Of a stretch of DNA of 64,000 nucleotides, positions 9,570 through 18,807 are shown in pieces. Both the position numbers and the translations under genes were made by a program. The stretch's first letter is position 1. The number at the start of each line of letters is the position of its first letter. The DNA is taken from assembly GCF_000425745.1 (NCBI RefSeq), contig NZ_AUEA01000016.1, positions 33,777 to 97,776 of the forward strand, read 5' to 3'. The notes under the pieces were generated by a model. The model had not been told where the DNA came from and ran no database searches. It saw nothing but the letters and a program-made list of their open reading frames with translations. Source of the DNA: Pseudomonas cremoricolorata DSM 17059 = NBRC 16634 (lineage in GTDB: Bacteria > Pseudomonadota > Gammaproteobacteria > Pseudomonadales > Pseudomonadaceae).

Positions 9570-10222
9570 AGGATTTTCAACCTCGCTTCCATACGGCGCA
9601 GGATGTAGCTGAGCACCAGGGTGATGACCAGGTAGATCACGGCGACGGCGGTCCACACTTCCATCGCGCGGAAATTGCCGGCGATCACTTCCTGGCCCTG
9701 GCGGGTCAGCTCGGCGACGCCGATGACGATGAACAGCGAGGTGTCCTTGATGCTGACGATCCACTGGTTGCCCAGTGCCGGAATCATGCGCCGGAAGGCC
9801 AGCGGGGTGATCACGTAGCGCAGCGTGTCGCGGCGTGACAGGCCCAGGGCCAGGCCCGCCTCACGGAAACCGTTGTTGATCGACAGCACCGCACCGCGGG
9901 TGATTTCGCCGATGTAGGCACCGGAGTTGATCATGATGGTGAACACCGCGGCGCCGAACGGGTCGATGCGAATCGGCACCATCAGCGGCAGGGCGAAGTA
10001 GATGAACATCACCTGCACCATGATCGGGGTGCCGCGGATCAGTTCGATGAATACCAGGGCGATCCGGCTGCTGAAGAATCCGCCGTAAGCGCGGGCAAAG
10101 CCCGCGATTACGCCGATGACGGCGCCGCCGATCAGGCCGAGGATGGAAATCCACAGCGTGAGCTTGGCGCCGTCGAGCAGAACCGGAAGCGCATCCCAGA
10201 TGGCGCTCCATTGAAATTGCAT
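9566..10222 (-). CDS. Polar amino acid ABC transporter, permease subunit
   Basis: A 218-residue inner-membrane permease of the HisM/GlnP type with about five membrane segments. The ATPase-contacting EAA loop is clear (REAGLALGLSRRDTLRYVITP). No second permease is encoded, so the channel is probably a homodimer, as in GlnP systems. It overlaps the ATPase gene by four bases and lies 30 bases after the binding-protein gene. Confidence 0.93.
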   Translation of the reverse strand: MQFQWSAIWDALPVLLDGAKLTLWISILGLIGGAVIGVIAGFARAYGGFFSSRIALVFIELIRGTPIMVQVMFIYFALPLMVPIRIDPFGAAVFTIMINSGAYIGEITRGAVLSINNGFREAGLALGLSRRDTLRYVITPLAFRRMIPALGNQWIVSIKDTSLFIVIGVAELTRQGQEVIAGNFRAMEVWTAVAVIYLVITLVLSYILRRMEARLKIL

Positions 10223-10252
10223 AGACGTGGCTCTCAGGAAACAGGAAATGGC

Positions 10253-10996
10253 TTACTGCGGTTGGGTGCCGAACCACTTCTCGTAGATCTGCGCGTAGGT
10301 GCCGTTCTCGCGCAGTTTCTTCAGCGCCGCGTTGACCGGCTCACGCAGTTCGCTGCCCTTGGGGAAGCCAATGCCATATTGCTGGGCCATCATCTGCGAG
10401 CCCACGGCCTTCACCTTACCTTCGCCAGCGGTCTTGATGTAATAGAGCACGTTCGGGGTGTCGTGCATGGCGGCGTCGACGCGGCCGGTGCGCAGTTCGA
10501 GGTAAGCGTTGTCGATGTTGGGGAACTGGCGCAGGTCCTTGGCCTTGAGGTTGGCCTTGGCATAGTCGGCCGCCGAGGTGCCGCTTTTCACTGCCAGGCT
10601 CTTGCCGGCGATGTCGGCCTCGCCCTTGATGCTGTCGTTGTCGCTCTGGACCATCAGCAGAAAGCCGCTATCGTAATAACCGTCGGAGAAATCGATGGCC
10701 TGCTTGCGTTCTTCCTTGATGGTGATGCCGGCCAGGGCCGCGTCGACGTTACGCGTTTGCAAGGCCGGGATGATGCCGTTGAAGTCCATTGGCTTGAGCG
10801 TGTAGCTGACCCCCAGCTCCTTGGCAATCGCCGCCCACAGGTCGATGTCGAAGCCCACGTATTCGTTGCCCTGCTTGAACTCGAACGGTACGAATGCCGT
10901 GTCGGTGGCGATCACCAGCTCTTTGCCAGCAGCCATCGAGGTGCTGGAAATGGCCAGCGCAATGGCTGCAAGCGATACCTTGAGAAGTCTTTTCAT
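10253..10996 (-). CDS. Polar amino acid ABC transporter, periplasmic binding protein
   Basis: A 247-residue exported protein of the GlnH/HisJ type. A signal peptide of about 22 residues ends at SMAAG. The mature part has the family's FVPFEFKQGNEYVGFDIDLW start and a TSAAD segment in the second lobe. The ATG has an agaggaaag ribosome-binding site. It is the first gene of the five-gene unit that continues through the permease, ATPase, C45 enzyme and regulator. Substrate is not predictable beyond a polar amino acid-like molecule. Confidence 0.93.
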   Translation of the reverse strand: MKRLLKVSLAAIALAISSTSMAAGKELVIATDTAFVPFEFKQGNEYVGFDIDLWAAIAKELGVSYTLKPMDFNGIIPALQTRNVDAALAGITIKEERKQAIDFSDGYYDSGFLLMVQSDNDSIKGEADIAGKSLAVKSGTSAADYAKANLKAKDLRQFPNIDNAYLELRTGRVDAAMHDTPNVLYYIKTAGEGKVKAVGSQMMAQQYGIGFPKGSELREPVNAALKKLRENGTYAQIYEKWFGTQPQ

Positions 10997-11156
10997 CGTC
11001 TTTCCTCTGTAGTGGGAAGCTCTCGGGTACGCGGGCAGCCCGAGAGAAGGCGGCAGTAGCAAGCGATGGGGGCGGGCCCCTGATTGTTATGGGTGGCGAG
11101 TCCGTGCCGGACGTACGTGGCATGCACGTAGGGAGAACGAGGCGTCATGCATCGCA

Positions 11157-11202
11157 ATGCAAATATCCGTTGCTTATGGTTTTGATGCAAGTAATATTTG
11201 CA
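11157..11202. promoter_or_regulatory. Inverted and direct repeats in the divergent aminotransferase/ABC control region
   Basis: The 224-base gap between the binding-protein gene and the aminotransferase gene contains TGCAAATAT (11158-11166) and its exact reverse complement ATATTTGCA (11194-11202). Overlapping these is a direct repeat ATGCAARTA (11157 and 11185). It is an AT-rich patch in GC-rich surroundings, just before the aminotransferase ribosome-binding site. It is a plausible operator for the RpiR regulator; the link is inference. Confidence 0.4.
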
Positions 11203-11220
11203 CGACACCTGGAGGGTCCC

Positions 11221-12549
11221 ATGAGCCACGTATTGCACCGCAGCCTTACCCAAACCTATCCCACCGCCGTCGCCGGCGACGGTCCATACCTGATCGACAG
11301 CAACGGCCGCCGCTACCTCGATGCCAGCGGCGGTGCGGCCGTGTCGTGCCTGGGCCACAGCGATCCAGAGGTGATCGAAGCGATCCGTCAGCAGGTGGGC
11401 CAACTGGCCTATGCGCACACCTCGTTCTTCACTACCGAGGTGATGGAAGAGCTGGCCGATTTTCTCGTCGCCCGCGCGCCGGCCGGGCTCGATTCGGTGT
11501 ATTTCGTTTCCGGGGGGTCCGAAGCGGTCGAGACTGCACTGAAGCTTGCGCGCCAGTACTTCGTGGAAATCGGCCAGCCGAGCCGCAGTCATGTCATCGC
11601 CCGGCGCCAGAGCTATCACGGCAACACCCTGGGCGCGCTGGCTGCCGGTGGCAACCAATGGCGCCGCCAGCAGTTCCAGCCGTTGCTGATCGATGTCAGC
11701 CACGTCAGCCCTTGCTACGCCTACCGCGACCAGCGCGCCGATGAAACCAGCGAGCAGTACGCCACCCGTCTGGCCGATGAGCTGGACGCCGAAATCCAGC
11801 GACTGGGCGCCGACAAGGTCATGGCCTTCATCGCAGAACCGGTGGTCGGCGCGACCCTGGGCGCGGTGCCGGCGGTGGCGGGCTACTTCAAGAAGATTCG
11901 TGAGGTCTGCGACCGCCATGGCGTGCTGCTGATTCTCGATGAGGTCATGTGCGGCATGGGCCGTACCGGTTCGCTGTTCGCCGCCGAGCAGGAAGGCATC
12001 AGCGCCGACCTGATCACCATCGCCAAAGGCCTGGGCGCCGGTTACCAGCCGATTGGCGCGACCCTGCTCAGCGGCAAGATCCGCGATGCCATCGCCAATG
12101 GCTCGGGCTACTTCCAGCACGGTCATACCTATATCGGCCATGCCACGGCGTGCGCCGCCGCGCTGGCGGTGCAAAAAAGCATCGAGGCCCGTGGCCTGCT
12201 GAACCAGGTGCAGGTGCAAGGTGAGGCCCTGCAGGCGCGCCTGCAGCAGGCTTTGGGCGAGCACGCGCATGTGGGTGATATCCGCGGGCGCGGGCTGTTC
12301 CGCGGTATCGAACTGGTGCAGGATCGCCAGAGCAAGGCGCCGTTCGACCCTGCCCTTAAGCTGCACGCGCGGATCAAGCAGGCGGCCATGGCCCAGGGCC
12401 TGATGTGCTACCCCATGGGCGGCACCCTCGATGGCCGCCGCGGCGACCACATCCTTCTGGCGCCGCCCTACATCATCGACGCCAGCCATATCGACGAGAT
12501 CGCCGAGAAGCTGGTCAAGGCCATCGACACCACCCTCAACGGCCTCTGA
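11221..12549 (+). CDS. Class III PLP-dependent aminotransferase
   Basis: A 442-residue omega/class III transaminase. The PLP Schiff-base lysine is Lys269 in TIAKGLGAGY and the cofactor-ring aspartate is Asp240 in LILDEVMCG; the phosphate-site GGSEAVETALK segment is also present. The ATG follows a ctggaggg ribosome-binding site; upstream in-frame codons lack one. It is divergent from the amino acid importer and C45 hydrolase, suggesting that the released amine or amino acid is deaminated here. The exact substrate cannot be fixed from sequence. Confidence 0.92.
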   Translation: MSHVLHRSLTQTYPTAVAGDGPYLIDSNGRRYLDASGGAAVSCLGHSDPEVIEAIRQQVGQLAYAHTSFFTTEVMEELADFLVARAPAGLDSVYFVSGGSEAVETALKLARQYFVEIGQPSRSHVIARRQSYHGNTLGALAAGGNQWRRQQFQPLLIDVSHVSPCYAYRDQRADETSEQYATRLADELDAEIQRLGADKVMAFIAEPVVGATLGAVPAVAGYFKKIREVCDRHGVLLILDEVMCGMGRTGSLFAAEQEGISADLITIAKGLGAGYQPIGATLLSGKIRDAIANGSGYFQHGHTYIGHATACAAALAVQKSIEARGLLNQVQVQGEALQARLQQALGEHAHVGDIRGRGLFRGIELVQDRQSKAPFDPALKLHARIKQAAMAQGLMCYPMGGTLDGRRGDHILLAPPYIIDASHIDEIAEKLVKAIDTTLNGL

Positions 12550-12559
12550 CGGAGCCAGT

Positions 12560-13120
12560 ATGGACATTCGATCACGTCTGACCCCGTTGCAGCCGGGGCG
12601 CATGAGCGCCGACCAGCAGCGCGTGCTCGACGACATTCTGCAAGGCCCTCGCGGCAACCTCGACGGCCCGTTCCTGGCCTGGGTACACAGCCCGGCGCTG
12701 GCCGATCACGCCCAGCGCCTGGGCGCCTTCTGCCGCTACGGCACGGCGCTTGAGCTGCGCCTGAGCGAACTGGCGATCCTCACCACCGCGGCGTGGTGGC
12801 GCTCTCAGGCCGAGTGGCAGATTCACGAGCCCATCGCCCGCAGCGCAGGGCTTGCCGACAGCGTCATCGACGCGCTCAGGCAGCAGCGCACCCCGCTGTT
12901 CGAACGCAGCGATGAACAGTGCGTGTACGACATCGGCAAGACGCTGTACGACACCCGCCGAGTCGACGATGCGCTGTACCAGCGCGGCGTGGAGCTGTTC
13001 GGCGAACCGGCCATGGTCGAGCTGATCGGCGTGTTCGGCTACTACGCGCTGGTGGCGATGACCCTGAACGTGTTCGAGGTCAGGCGCGGCACCGGTGCCG
13101 ACCTGCCGTTCGCCGAGTAG
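12560..13120 (+). CDS. Carboxymuconolactone-decarboxylase-fold protein (AhpD-like)
   Basis: A 186-residue protein of the carboxymuconolactone decarboxylase superfamily, recognised by the RLSELAILTTAAWWRSQAEW helix and the following H at the position where peroxidase-type members have CxxC. Here there is no CxxC, so an alkylhydroperoxidase role is unlikely and a decarboxylase or structural role is more plausible. It starts ten bases after the aminotransferase, so the two form an operon. It may process the keto acid made by the transaminase (inference). Confidence 0.78.
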   Translation: MDIRSRLTPLQPGRMSADQQRVLDDILQGPRGNLDGPFLAWVHSPALADHAQRLGAFCRYGTALELRLSELAILTTAAWWRSQAEWQIHEPIARSAGLADSVIDALRQQRTPLFERSDEQCVYDIGKTLYDTRRVDDALYQRGVELFGEPAMVELIGVFGYYALVAMTLNVFEVRRGTGADLPFAE

Positions 13121-13133
13121 GACAGGCGCCCGA

Positions 13134-13688
13134 CTAGCGTTGGGCCGGCGTTGCCTCGGTCGCGCCATTGGCGTGCTGCGCCAGGCTGGCAAGAAACCGT
13201 TCTACATCGCGGTTGCTACGCAGCCGCACGACTTGGCAGTGGCTTGGCGCGCTGCCTGCCAGTCGCTGCATCTTGCGCCGGGCTGAATGGCGCGAGGTCC
13301 AGATGTAGCGCAGGAAGGGCGGAAGGTTGCGCAGTTGTTCCGGACAGTTCTCCGGCAAGTCTGCGCGGGTGCTGCCGCGCTGGCTGAAGGTCCTGCGTAG
13401 CACCCGATACAGGCGCAACGCCAGTCCCCGGTCGATCCACAGCAACAGGTCGGCGCGGGCCAGACGATTACTCCAAGTCGTGGAGTGGCCACCTTCGAAA
13501 ATCCAGCGTTCGCCGGCTTCGACCTCATGGCACAGGCGGGTCTTTTCCTCGGGTGTTCGCTCCACCCAGCCGGGTTGCCAATGGATCTTGTCGATATGCA
13601 CCACGGGCAGGCCGGTGCACTGGCCAAGCCTGCGGGCGAGGGTGCTTTTGCCAGAGCCTGGCTGGCCGATGATCATCACGCGTTGCAT
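13134..13688 (-). CDS. Small P-loop ATPase/adenylate-kinase-like (DNA topology modulation type)
   Basis: A 184-residue P-loop protein with Walker A GQPGSGKST at residues 8-16 and the HIDKIHWQPGW segment seen in the FlaR/'topology modulation' group, followed by WIFEGGHSTTW. These resemble nucleoside or shikimate kinases, but no substrate has been firmly assigned to the group. It is convergent with the preceding operon, 14 bases from its stop, and is a single gene. Confidence 0.8.
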   Translation of the reverse strand: MQRVMIIGQPGSGKSTLARRLGQCTGLPVVHIDKIHWQPGWVERTPEEKTRLCHEVEAGERWIFEGGHSTTWSNRLARADLLLWIDRGLALRLYRVLRRTFSQRGSTRADLPENCPEQLRNLPPFLRYIWTSRHSARRKMQRLAGSAPSHCQVVRLRSNRDVERFLASLAQHANGATEATPAQR

Positions 13689-13941
13689 GCGAACTCCTTT
13701 TCCTGACCTGTCACTCTGCGGGCGGCGGAGTCTACGCAGGTGACTGCCTGAGTGCCAGCGCTACTGCAGCACTGGGCGCGCTGCGGCGTGGTAACAAAAT
13801 ATAACCAGCAGCGCGTTGTATTCCTTTTGCCATCATCGCTAGGATGGCCCATCGCTACTGTGGGTCATTCTTCTGCGCCAATGCACGCCCGCAGGCGGTT
13901 TTCTCCAGCGACCCGGCGAAGAACAATAACAGGGGAACAGC

Positions 13942-14973
13942 ATGAGCCAGTGGGCAAGGATGCATGGCAGGCCGTGGGCGTGGGGGTGGTCGATGGCGGC
14001 GCTGCTGGTGCTGACCAGCGTCATTTGCGCGGGCCGAGCGCAGGCCGCTGACGATGGGCAATCTGCAATTGCCTCCGAGCGCGCCGCCCACAGCCTGCTG
14101 ATCGACGCCGCCCAGGCCGGAAAGCGCCTGGTGGTGGTCGGCGATCGTGGGCACATTCTCTATTCCGATAATCAAGGCGGTGCCTGGACCCAGGCCCAGG
14201 TGCCCAGCCGGCAGTTGCTCACGGCGGTGTATTTCGTCGACGCCACACACGGCTGGGCGGTCGGCCACGATGCCCAGGTGCTGGCCAGCGAGGACGGCGG
14301 CGCCACCTGGCGCAAGCAGTTCGAAGACCTTGCGCGCGAAGCGCCGCTGCTCGATGTGCTGTTTCTCGATACCCACCATGGATTTGCCGTCGGCGCCTAT
14401 GGCGCGCTGCTGGAAACCCGCAACGGCGGCCAGCAGTGGCACGACGTCAGCGACCGCCTGGACAACCCCGAGCAACTGCACCTCAACGCCATCGCCCATG
14501 TGAAGGACCGTGGTCTGTTCATCGTCGGCGAACAAGGCAGCATGTTCCGCTCGGGCGACGACGGGCAGAGCTGGGCATCGGTGCCTGGGCCGTACGAGGG
14601 TTCGCTGTTCGGGGTGCTCGGCACTGCCCGCCCGGCAACCCTCTTGGCCTTCGGCCTGCGCGGCAACCTGTTGCGATCCGCAGACTTCGGCGACACCTGG
14701 CAGCGCATCACCTTGAGCACTGAACGTGGGCCGTTCGCCGCGGGCCTCTCGGGCGCAGCGCTGCTCGACGATGGTCGCGTGGTGGTGGTCGGCAACGCCG
14801 GCAGCGTGCTGGTGAGCGAGGACGACGGCGAGACGTTCACGGTGAACAGCCGCCGCGACCGCATTGCCTTGGCCGCTGTCGCCGGGCTTGCCGACCAGCG
14901 GCTGCTGCTGGTCGGGCAGGGCGGTATCCATCTGGCCGACGCCCAGGGTCAGGACCTGGAGGTGCAACCATGA
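13942..14973 (+). CDS. Exported YCF48/BNR-repeat beta-propeller protein
   Basis: A 343-residue protein with a signal peptide ending near GRAQA (about residue 36) and then repeated propeller blades containing Asp-box-like SxDxGxTW motifs (SEDGGATW, SGDDGQSW, SADFGDTW, SEDDGETF). This is the YCF48-like fold of photosystem II assembly factor relatives, here in a non-photosynthetic bacterium. It overlaps the following RND exporter gene by four bases, so it is probably a periplasmic partner of that exporter. The molecular role is unproven. Confidence 0.85.
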   Translation: MSQWARMHGRPWAWGWSMAALLVLTSVICAGRAQAADDGQSAIASERAAHSLLIDAAQAGKRLVVVGDRGHILYSDNQGGAWTQAQVPSRQLLTAVYFVDATHGWAVGHDAQVLASEDGGATWRKQFEDLAREAPLLDVLFLDTHHGFAVGAYGALLETRNGGQQWHDVSDRLDNPEQLHLNAIAHVKDRGLFIVGEQGSMFRSGDDGQSWASVPGPYEGSLFGVLGTARPATLLAFGLRGNLLRSADFGDTWQRITLSTERGPFAAGLSGAALLDDGRVVVVGNAGSVLVSEDDGETFTVNSRRDRIALAAVAGLADQRLLLVGQGGIHLADAQGQDLEVQP

Positions 14974-17363
14974 GCCGCCAGACGCCCCGTGCCATGCCCG
15001 ATGAGCAACAGGCCACCGCGTTGGAGCGGCTGATCTTCAACCATCGCCCGGCGGTGATCATCCTCTGCCTGCTGGTCAGCCTGGTGCTGTTCTGGCAGGC
15101 CACGCTGATTCGCCCGTCCACCAGTTTCGAGAAGATGATCCCGCTGCAGCACCCGTTCATCGAACGCATGCTCGAACACCGCAACGATCTGGCCAACTTG
15201 GGCAACACCGTGCGCATCGCCGTGGCGGTGAAAGAGGGCGACATCTTCGACCCCGCCTACATGGAGACCCTGCGCCAGATTCACGACGAGGTGTTCTACA
15301 TTCCAGGCGTCGAGCGCAGTGGCCTCAAATCGCTGTGGAGCCCGAGCGTGCGCTGGACCGAAGTCACCGAAGCGGGCTTTGCCGGTGGCGAGGTGATTCC
15401 CACCCCCTATGACGGTTCGCCGGCCAGCCTCGATGCGCTGCGCGACAACGTGCTCAAGTCCGGGCAGATCGGCCGCCTGGTGGCCAATGATTTTCGCTCC
15501 AGCATCGTCGATGTGCCATTGCAGGAAAGCTACCCCGACCCGCTCGAACCGTCGCGCCAGCTCAAGCTCGACTACCAGCAGTTCTCGCACCAGCTGGAAG
15601 AGAAGATCCGCGACAAGTACCAGGCGCAGAACCCCAACGTCGAGATTCATATCGTCGGCTTTGCCAAGAAGGTCGGTGACCTGATCGACGGGCTGCTGAT
15701 GGTGGCGCTGTTCTTCGGCGTGGCGTTGCTGATCACCTGGGCGTTGCTGTTGTGGTTCACCGGGTGCCTGCGCAGCACGGTGGCGGTGCTGCTGACCACG
15801 CTGGTGGCGGTGGTCTGGCAACTGGGGCTGATGCATGCGGTCGGTTTTGGGCTTGATCCCTACTCGATGCTGGTGCCGTTTCTGATCTTCGCCATCGGTA
15901 TTTCCCACGGTGTGCAGAAGATCAACGGCATCGCCCTGCAGTCCAGCGACGCCGACAACGCACTGACCGCCGCGCGGCGCACCTTCCGCCAGCTGTTCAT
16001 CCCCGGGATGATCGCCATCCTCGCCGACGCGGTGGGCTTCATTACCTTGCTGGTCATCGACATCGGGGTGATTCGCGAGCTGGCCATCGGCGCCTCGATC
16101 GGCGTGGCGGTGATCGTCTTCACCAACCTGATTCTGCTGCCGGTGGCGATTTCCTATGTCGGCATCAGCCAGAGGGCGGTGGCGCGCAGCAAGGCCGATG
16201 CGCACCGCGAACACCCGTTCTGGCGCCTGCTGTCGAACTTTGCCAGCGCGCGGGTGGCACCGCTGTCGGTGGGTCTGGCGCTGCTGGCCTTCGCCGGCGG
16301 GCTCTGGTACAGCCAGAACCTGAAGATCGGCGACCTCGACCAGGGCGCACCGGAGCTGCGCCCGGATTCGCGCTACAACCAGGACAACCGCTTCATCATC
16401 GAGCACTATTCGACCAGCTCCGATGTGCTGGTGATCATGGTCAAGACCGCCGCCGAGCAGTGCTCGGTGCACAGCACCTTGGCGCCCATCGACGAGTTGA
16501 TGTGGACACTGCAGAACACCCAGGGGGTGCAGTCGGCGATTTCCCTGGTGACGGTCTCCAAGCAGGTCATCAAGGGCATGAACGAGGGCAGCCTGAAGTG
16601 GGAGACGCTGTCGCGTAACGCCGATGTGCTGAACAACTCCATCGCCCGCGCCGACGGCCTGTACAACGCCGACTGCTCCCTGGCGCCGGTGCTGGTGTTT
16701 CTCAACGACCACAAGGCCGAGACGCTGCAACGGGTCACCGCCGCCGCTCGCGCCTTCGCCGAGAGCCATGACCGCGATGGCCTGCAGTTCCTCCTGGCCG
16801 CTGGCAACGCCGGTATCGAGGCGGCCACCAACGAGGTCATCGAGTCTGCCGAGCTGCGCATCCTGCTGCTGGTCTACCTGTGCGTGGCGGTCATGTGCCT
16901 GATCACCTTCCGCTCGTTCGCAGCCACCTTGTGCATCGTGCTGCCGCTGGTGCTGACCTCGGTGCTGGGCAATGCGCTGATGGCCTTCATGGGTATCGGC
17001 GTGAAGGTCGCGACCTTGCCGGTGGTGGCCCTCGGTGTGGGCATTGGCGTCGATTACGGCATCTACATCTACAGCCGCCTCGAGCGCTTCCTGCGCGCCG
17101 GCCTTTCGTTGCAGGAGGCCTACTACCAGACCCTGCGCTCGACCGGCAAGGCGGTGCTGTTCACCGGTCTGTGCCTGGCGATCGGGGTGTGCACCTGGAT
17201 GTTCTCGGCCATCAAGTTTCAGGCCGACATGGGCCTGATGCTGACCTTCATGCTGCTGTGGAACATGGTCGGCGCGCTATGGTTGCTGCCGGCACTGGCG
17301 CGTTTTCTGATCAGGCCCGAGCGCCTGGCCGGCACGCGAGGCAGCGGTCTGCTGGGCCATTGA
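14970..17363 (+). CDS. MMPL/RND superfamily exporter
   Basis: A 797-residue inner-membrane protein with the internal duplication typical of RND/MMPL exporters. One membrane helix near residues 27-45 is followed by a large periplasmic loop, then five helices, and the pattern repeats in the second half (GVGIGVDYGIYIYSRLERFL is the second sterol-sensing-like motif region). It is smaller than classical tripartite RND pumps and has no adjacent membrane-fusion or outer-membrane partner, so hydrophobic or lipid-like cargo is likely. It is translationally coupled to the YCF48-like gene. Confidence 0.87.
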   Translation: MSRQTPRAMPDEQQATALERLIFNHRPAVIILCLLVSLVLFWQATLIRPSTSFEKMIPLQHPFIERMLEHRNDLANLGNTVRIAVAVKEGDIFDPAYMETLRQIHDEVFYIPGVERSGLKSLWSPSVRWTEVTEAGFAGGEVIPTPYDGSPASLDALRDNVLKSGQIGRLVANDFRSSIVDVPLQESYPDPLEPSRQLKLDYQQFSHQLEEKIRDKYQAQNPNVEIHIVGFAKKVGDLIDGLLMVALFFGVALLITWALLLWFTGCLRSTVAVLLTTLVAVVWQLGLMHAVGFGLDPYSMLVPFLIFAIGISHGVQKINGIALQSSDADNALTAARRTFRQLFIPGMIAILADAVGFITLLVIDIGVIRELAIGASIGVAVIVFTNLILLPVAISYVGISQRAVARSKADAHREHPFWRLLSNFASARVAPLSVGLALLAFAGGLWYSQNLKIGDLDQGAPELRPDSRYNQDNRFIIEHYSTSSDVLVIMVKTAAEQCSVHSTLAPIDELMWTLQNTQGVQSAISLVTVSKQVIKGMNEGSLKWETLSRNADVLNNSIARADGLYNADCSLAPVLVFLNDHKAETLQRVTAAARAFAESHDRDGLQFLLAAGNAGIEAATNEVIESAELRILLLVYLCVAVMCLITFRSFAATLCIVLPLVLTSVLGNALMAFMGIGVKVATLPVVALGVGIGVDYGIYIYSRLERFLRAGLSLQEAYYQTLRSTGKAVLFTGLCLAIGVCTWMFSAIKFQADMGLMLTFMLLWNMVGALWLLPALARFLIRPERLAGTRGSGLLGH

Positions 17364-17401
17364 GCGGGTATACTGGCGGCCATTTTCATTCAGGTATTTC
17401 C

Positions 17402-17695
17402 ATGACCCTTCTCGACGCCCTGCACACCTGCGACATGCTGCTGATCGACGGCCTGCATTGTTTTGACTTCACCCTCGATGACGCCGGCCTGCGCGCCGAA
17501 TGCATGGACGGCCGACAGCTGCGCCGCTGGCAGTTCAGCGCCGAGCAGCTGGCCGCAGCGCAAGGCCAAGGGGACCAATGGCGGGTGAGCGCTGTCGAAA
17601 CCGAGCACCTGCTGATCTGCATGAGTGCCCTGCGCGCCCCGGAAGATGAGGAAGATGACGATGAACCGCACCTGCAAGCACCTGCTAAGGATTAG
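17402..17695 (+). CDS. Small conserved Pseudomonas protein (DUF5629-like)
   Basis: A 97-residue acidic protein beginning MTLLDALHTCDMLLIDGLH and ending with a run of Glu and Asp residues. I recognise the N-terminal pattern as that of a Pseudomonas-restricted family (DUF5629, by memory). No membrane segment or signal peptide. It starts 38 bases after the exporter, and its 3' end overlaps the next gene's chosen start by 35 bases in another frame. Function unknown. Confidence 0.72.
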   Translation: MTLLDALHTCDMLLIDGLHCFDFTLDDAGLRAECMDGRQLRRWQFSAEQLAAAQGQGDQWRVSAVETEHLLICMSALRAPEDEEDDDEPHLQAPAKD

Positions 17696-18797
17696 CCTGA
17701 TGAGCCTGGCCGTGCCCGTCCACTCGGCCACCTTGCTGGTCGGCAGCTACACCGACGGTGCCAGCCATGGCATCTACCGCTATCACTTCGATGCCAGCAC
17801 CGGGCAGATCGAATCCACCCCGTTGCAGGTGGTGCACGCGGCCAATCCGTCGTGGCTGGAGCTGTCGCCCGACCAGCGTGTGCTGTATGCCGTCAATGAA
17901 GACCGTGAAGGTACGGTGAGCAGCTTTGCCGTCGACGTCGACGGCGCCCTGACCGCCCAGGGCAAGGTCACCAGCCAGGGCGGCGAGCCGACCCATGCTA
18001 GCCTCAGTCACGACCAGCGCTACCTGTTCGTCGCCAACTACGGGGCTGAAAAGCCAGGCGGCAGCCTGGTGGCGCTGCCGGTGAGCCGCAGCGGCACGTT
18101 GCAGGCCCCGGCCCAGCAAGTGCGCCATGCGCCGAGCCAGGTCGATGCCGAGCGCCAGCGCGAGGCGCACATGCATTCAATGGTCGTTGCCCCTGATGGC
18201 CAACACGTATACGCCACCGATCTGGGCGCCGACCGCGTGTTCATCTACCGCTACGACGGCGCCCGCGCCGAGCGACCGCTCAAGCCGGCCAGCACCGCCG
18301 AGCTGGTGTTGCCGCCGGGCAGCGGGCCGCGGCATCTGGAGTTCGACAGCCGTGGCCGTTTTGCCTACCTGACCTTGGAAATGAGCGCCCAGGTGGCGGT
18401 GCTGGCGGTGCACGACGATGGTCGCCTGACGCTGCTCCAGCAACTGCCGCTGACCGAGCACGACGACGTGGCGTTCAAGTCAGCCAGCGGCCTGCACCTG
18501 TCGGCCGACGGACGCTTTCTGTACGTCAGCAACCGCGGCAAGGCCAATGAGATCGTGGTGTACCGGGTCAGCCCCGACGATGGCCGCCTGAGCCTGGTGC
18601 AACGCCGCGCCAGCGAAGGCGACCACCCGCGCGAATTCGCCCTCGACCCTGACGGGCATTTCCTGCTGGTGGCCAACCAGCACAGCGACGAGATCGTCGT
18701 CCTGCGCCGCGACCCGCGCGAAGGCACCCTCGGCGAAGTGGTCCAGCGCCTGCCTCAGCCAGCGCCTTCGGCGTTGGTGTTCGCCAAATCCCCATAA
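17661..18797 (+). CDS. Lactonase family protein, seven-bladed propeller (Pgl-like), exported
   Basis: A 378-residue protein with a short signal peptide ending around VPVHSA and the LVGSYTDGASHGIYRYHFD start common to the 3-carboxymuconate cyclase/6-phosphogluconolactonase propeller family. Conserved blade segments include GSGPRHLEFD and the C-terminal DHPREFALDPDGHFLLVANQ. The ATG at 17661 is preferred because gagg is spaced eight bases before it; ATG 17655 is too close. The export signal argues against a purely cytosolic phosphogluconolactonase, so the physiological lactone is uncertain. Confidence 0.84.
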   Translation: MNRTCKHLLRISLMSLAVPVHSATLLVGSYTDGASHGIYRYHFDASTGQIESTPLQVVHAANPSWLELSPDQRVLYAVNEDREGTVSSFAVDVDGALTAQGKVTSQGGEPTHASLSHDQRYLFVANYGAEKPGGSLVALPVSRSGTLQAPAQQVRHAPSQVDAERQREAHMHSMVVAPDGQHVYATDLGADRVFIYRYDGARAERPLKPASTAELVLPPGSGPRHLEFDSRGRFAYLTLEMSAQVAVLAVHDDGRLTLLQQLPLTEHDDVAFKSASGLHLSADGRFLYVSNRGKANEIVVYRVSPDDGRLSLVQRRASEGDHPREFALDPDGHFLLVANQHSDEIVVLRRDPREGTLGEVVQRLPQPAPSALVFAKSP

Positions 18798-18807
18798 CCG
18801 CCTACAG

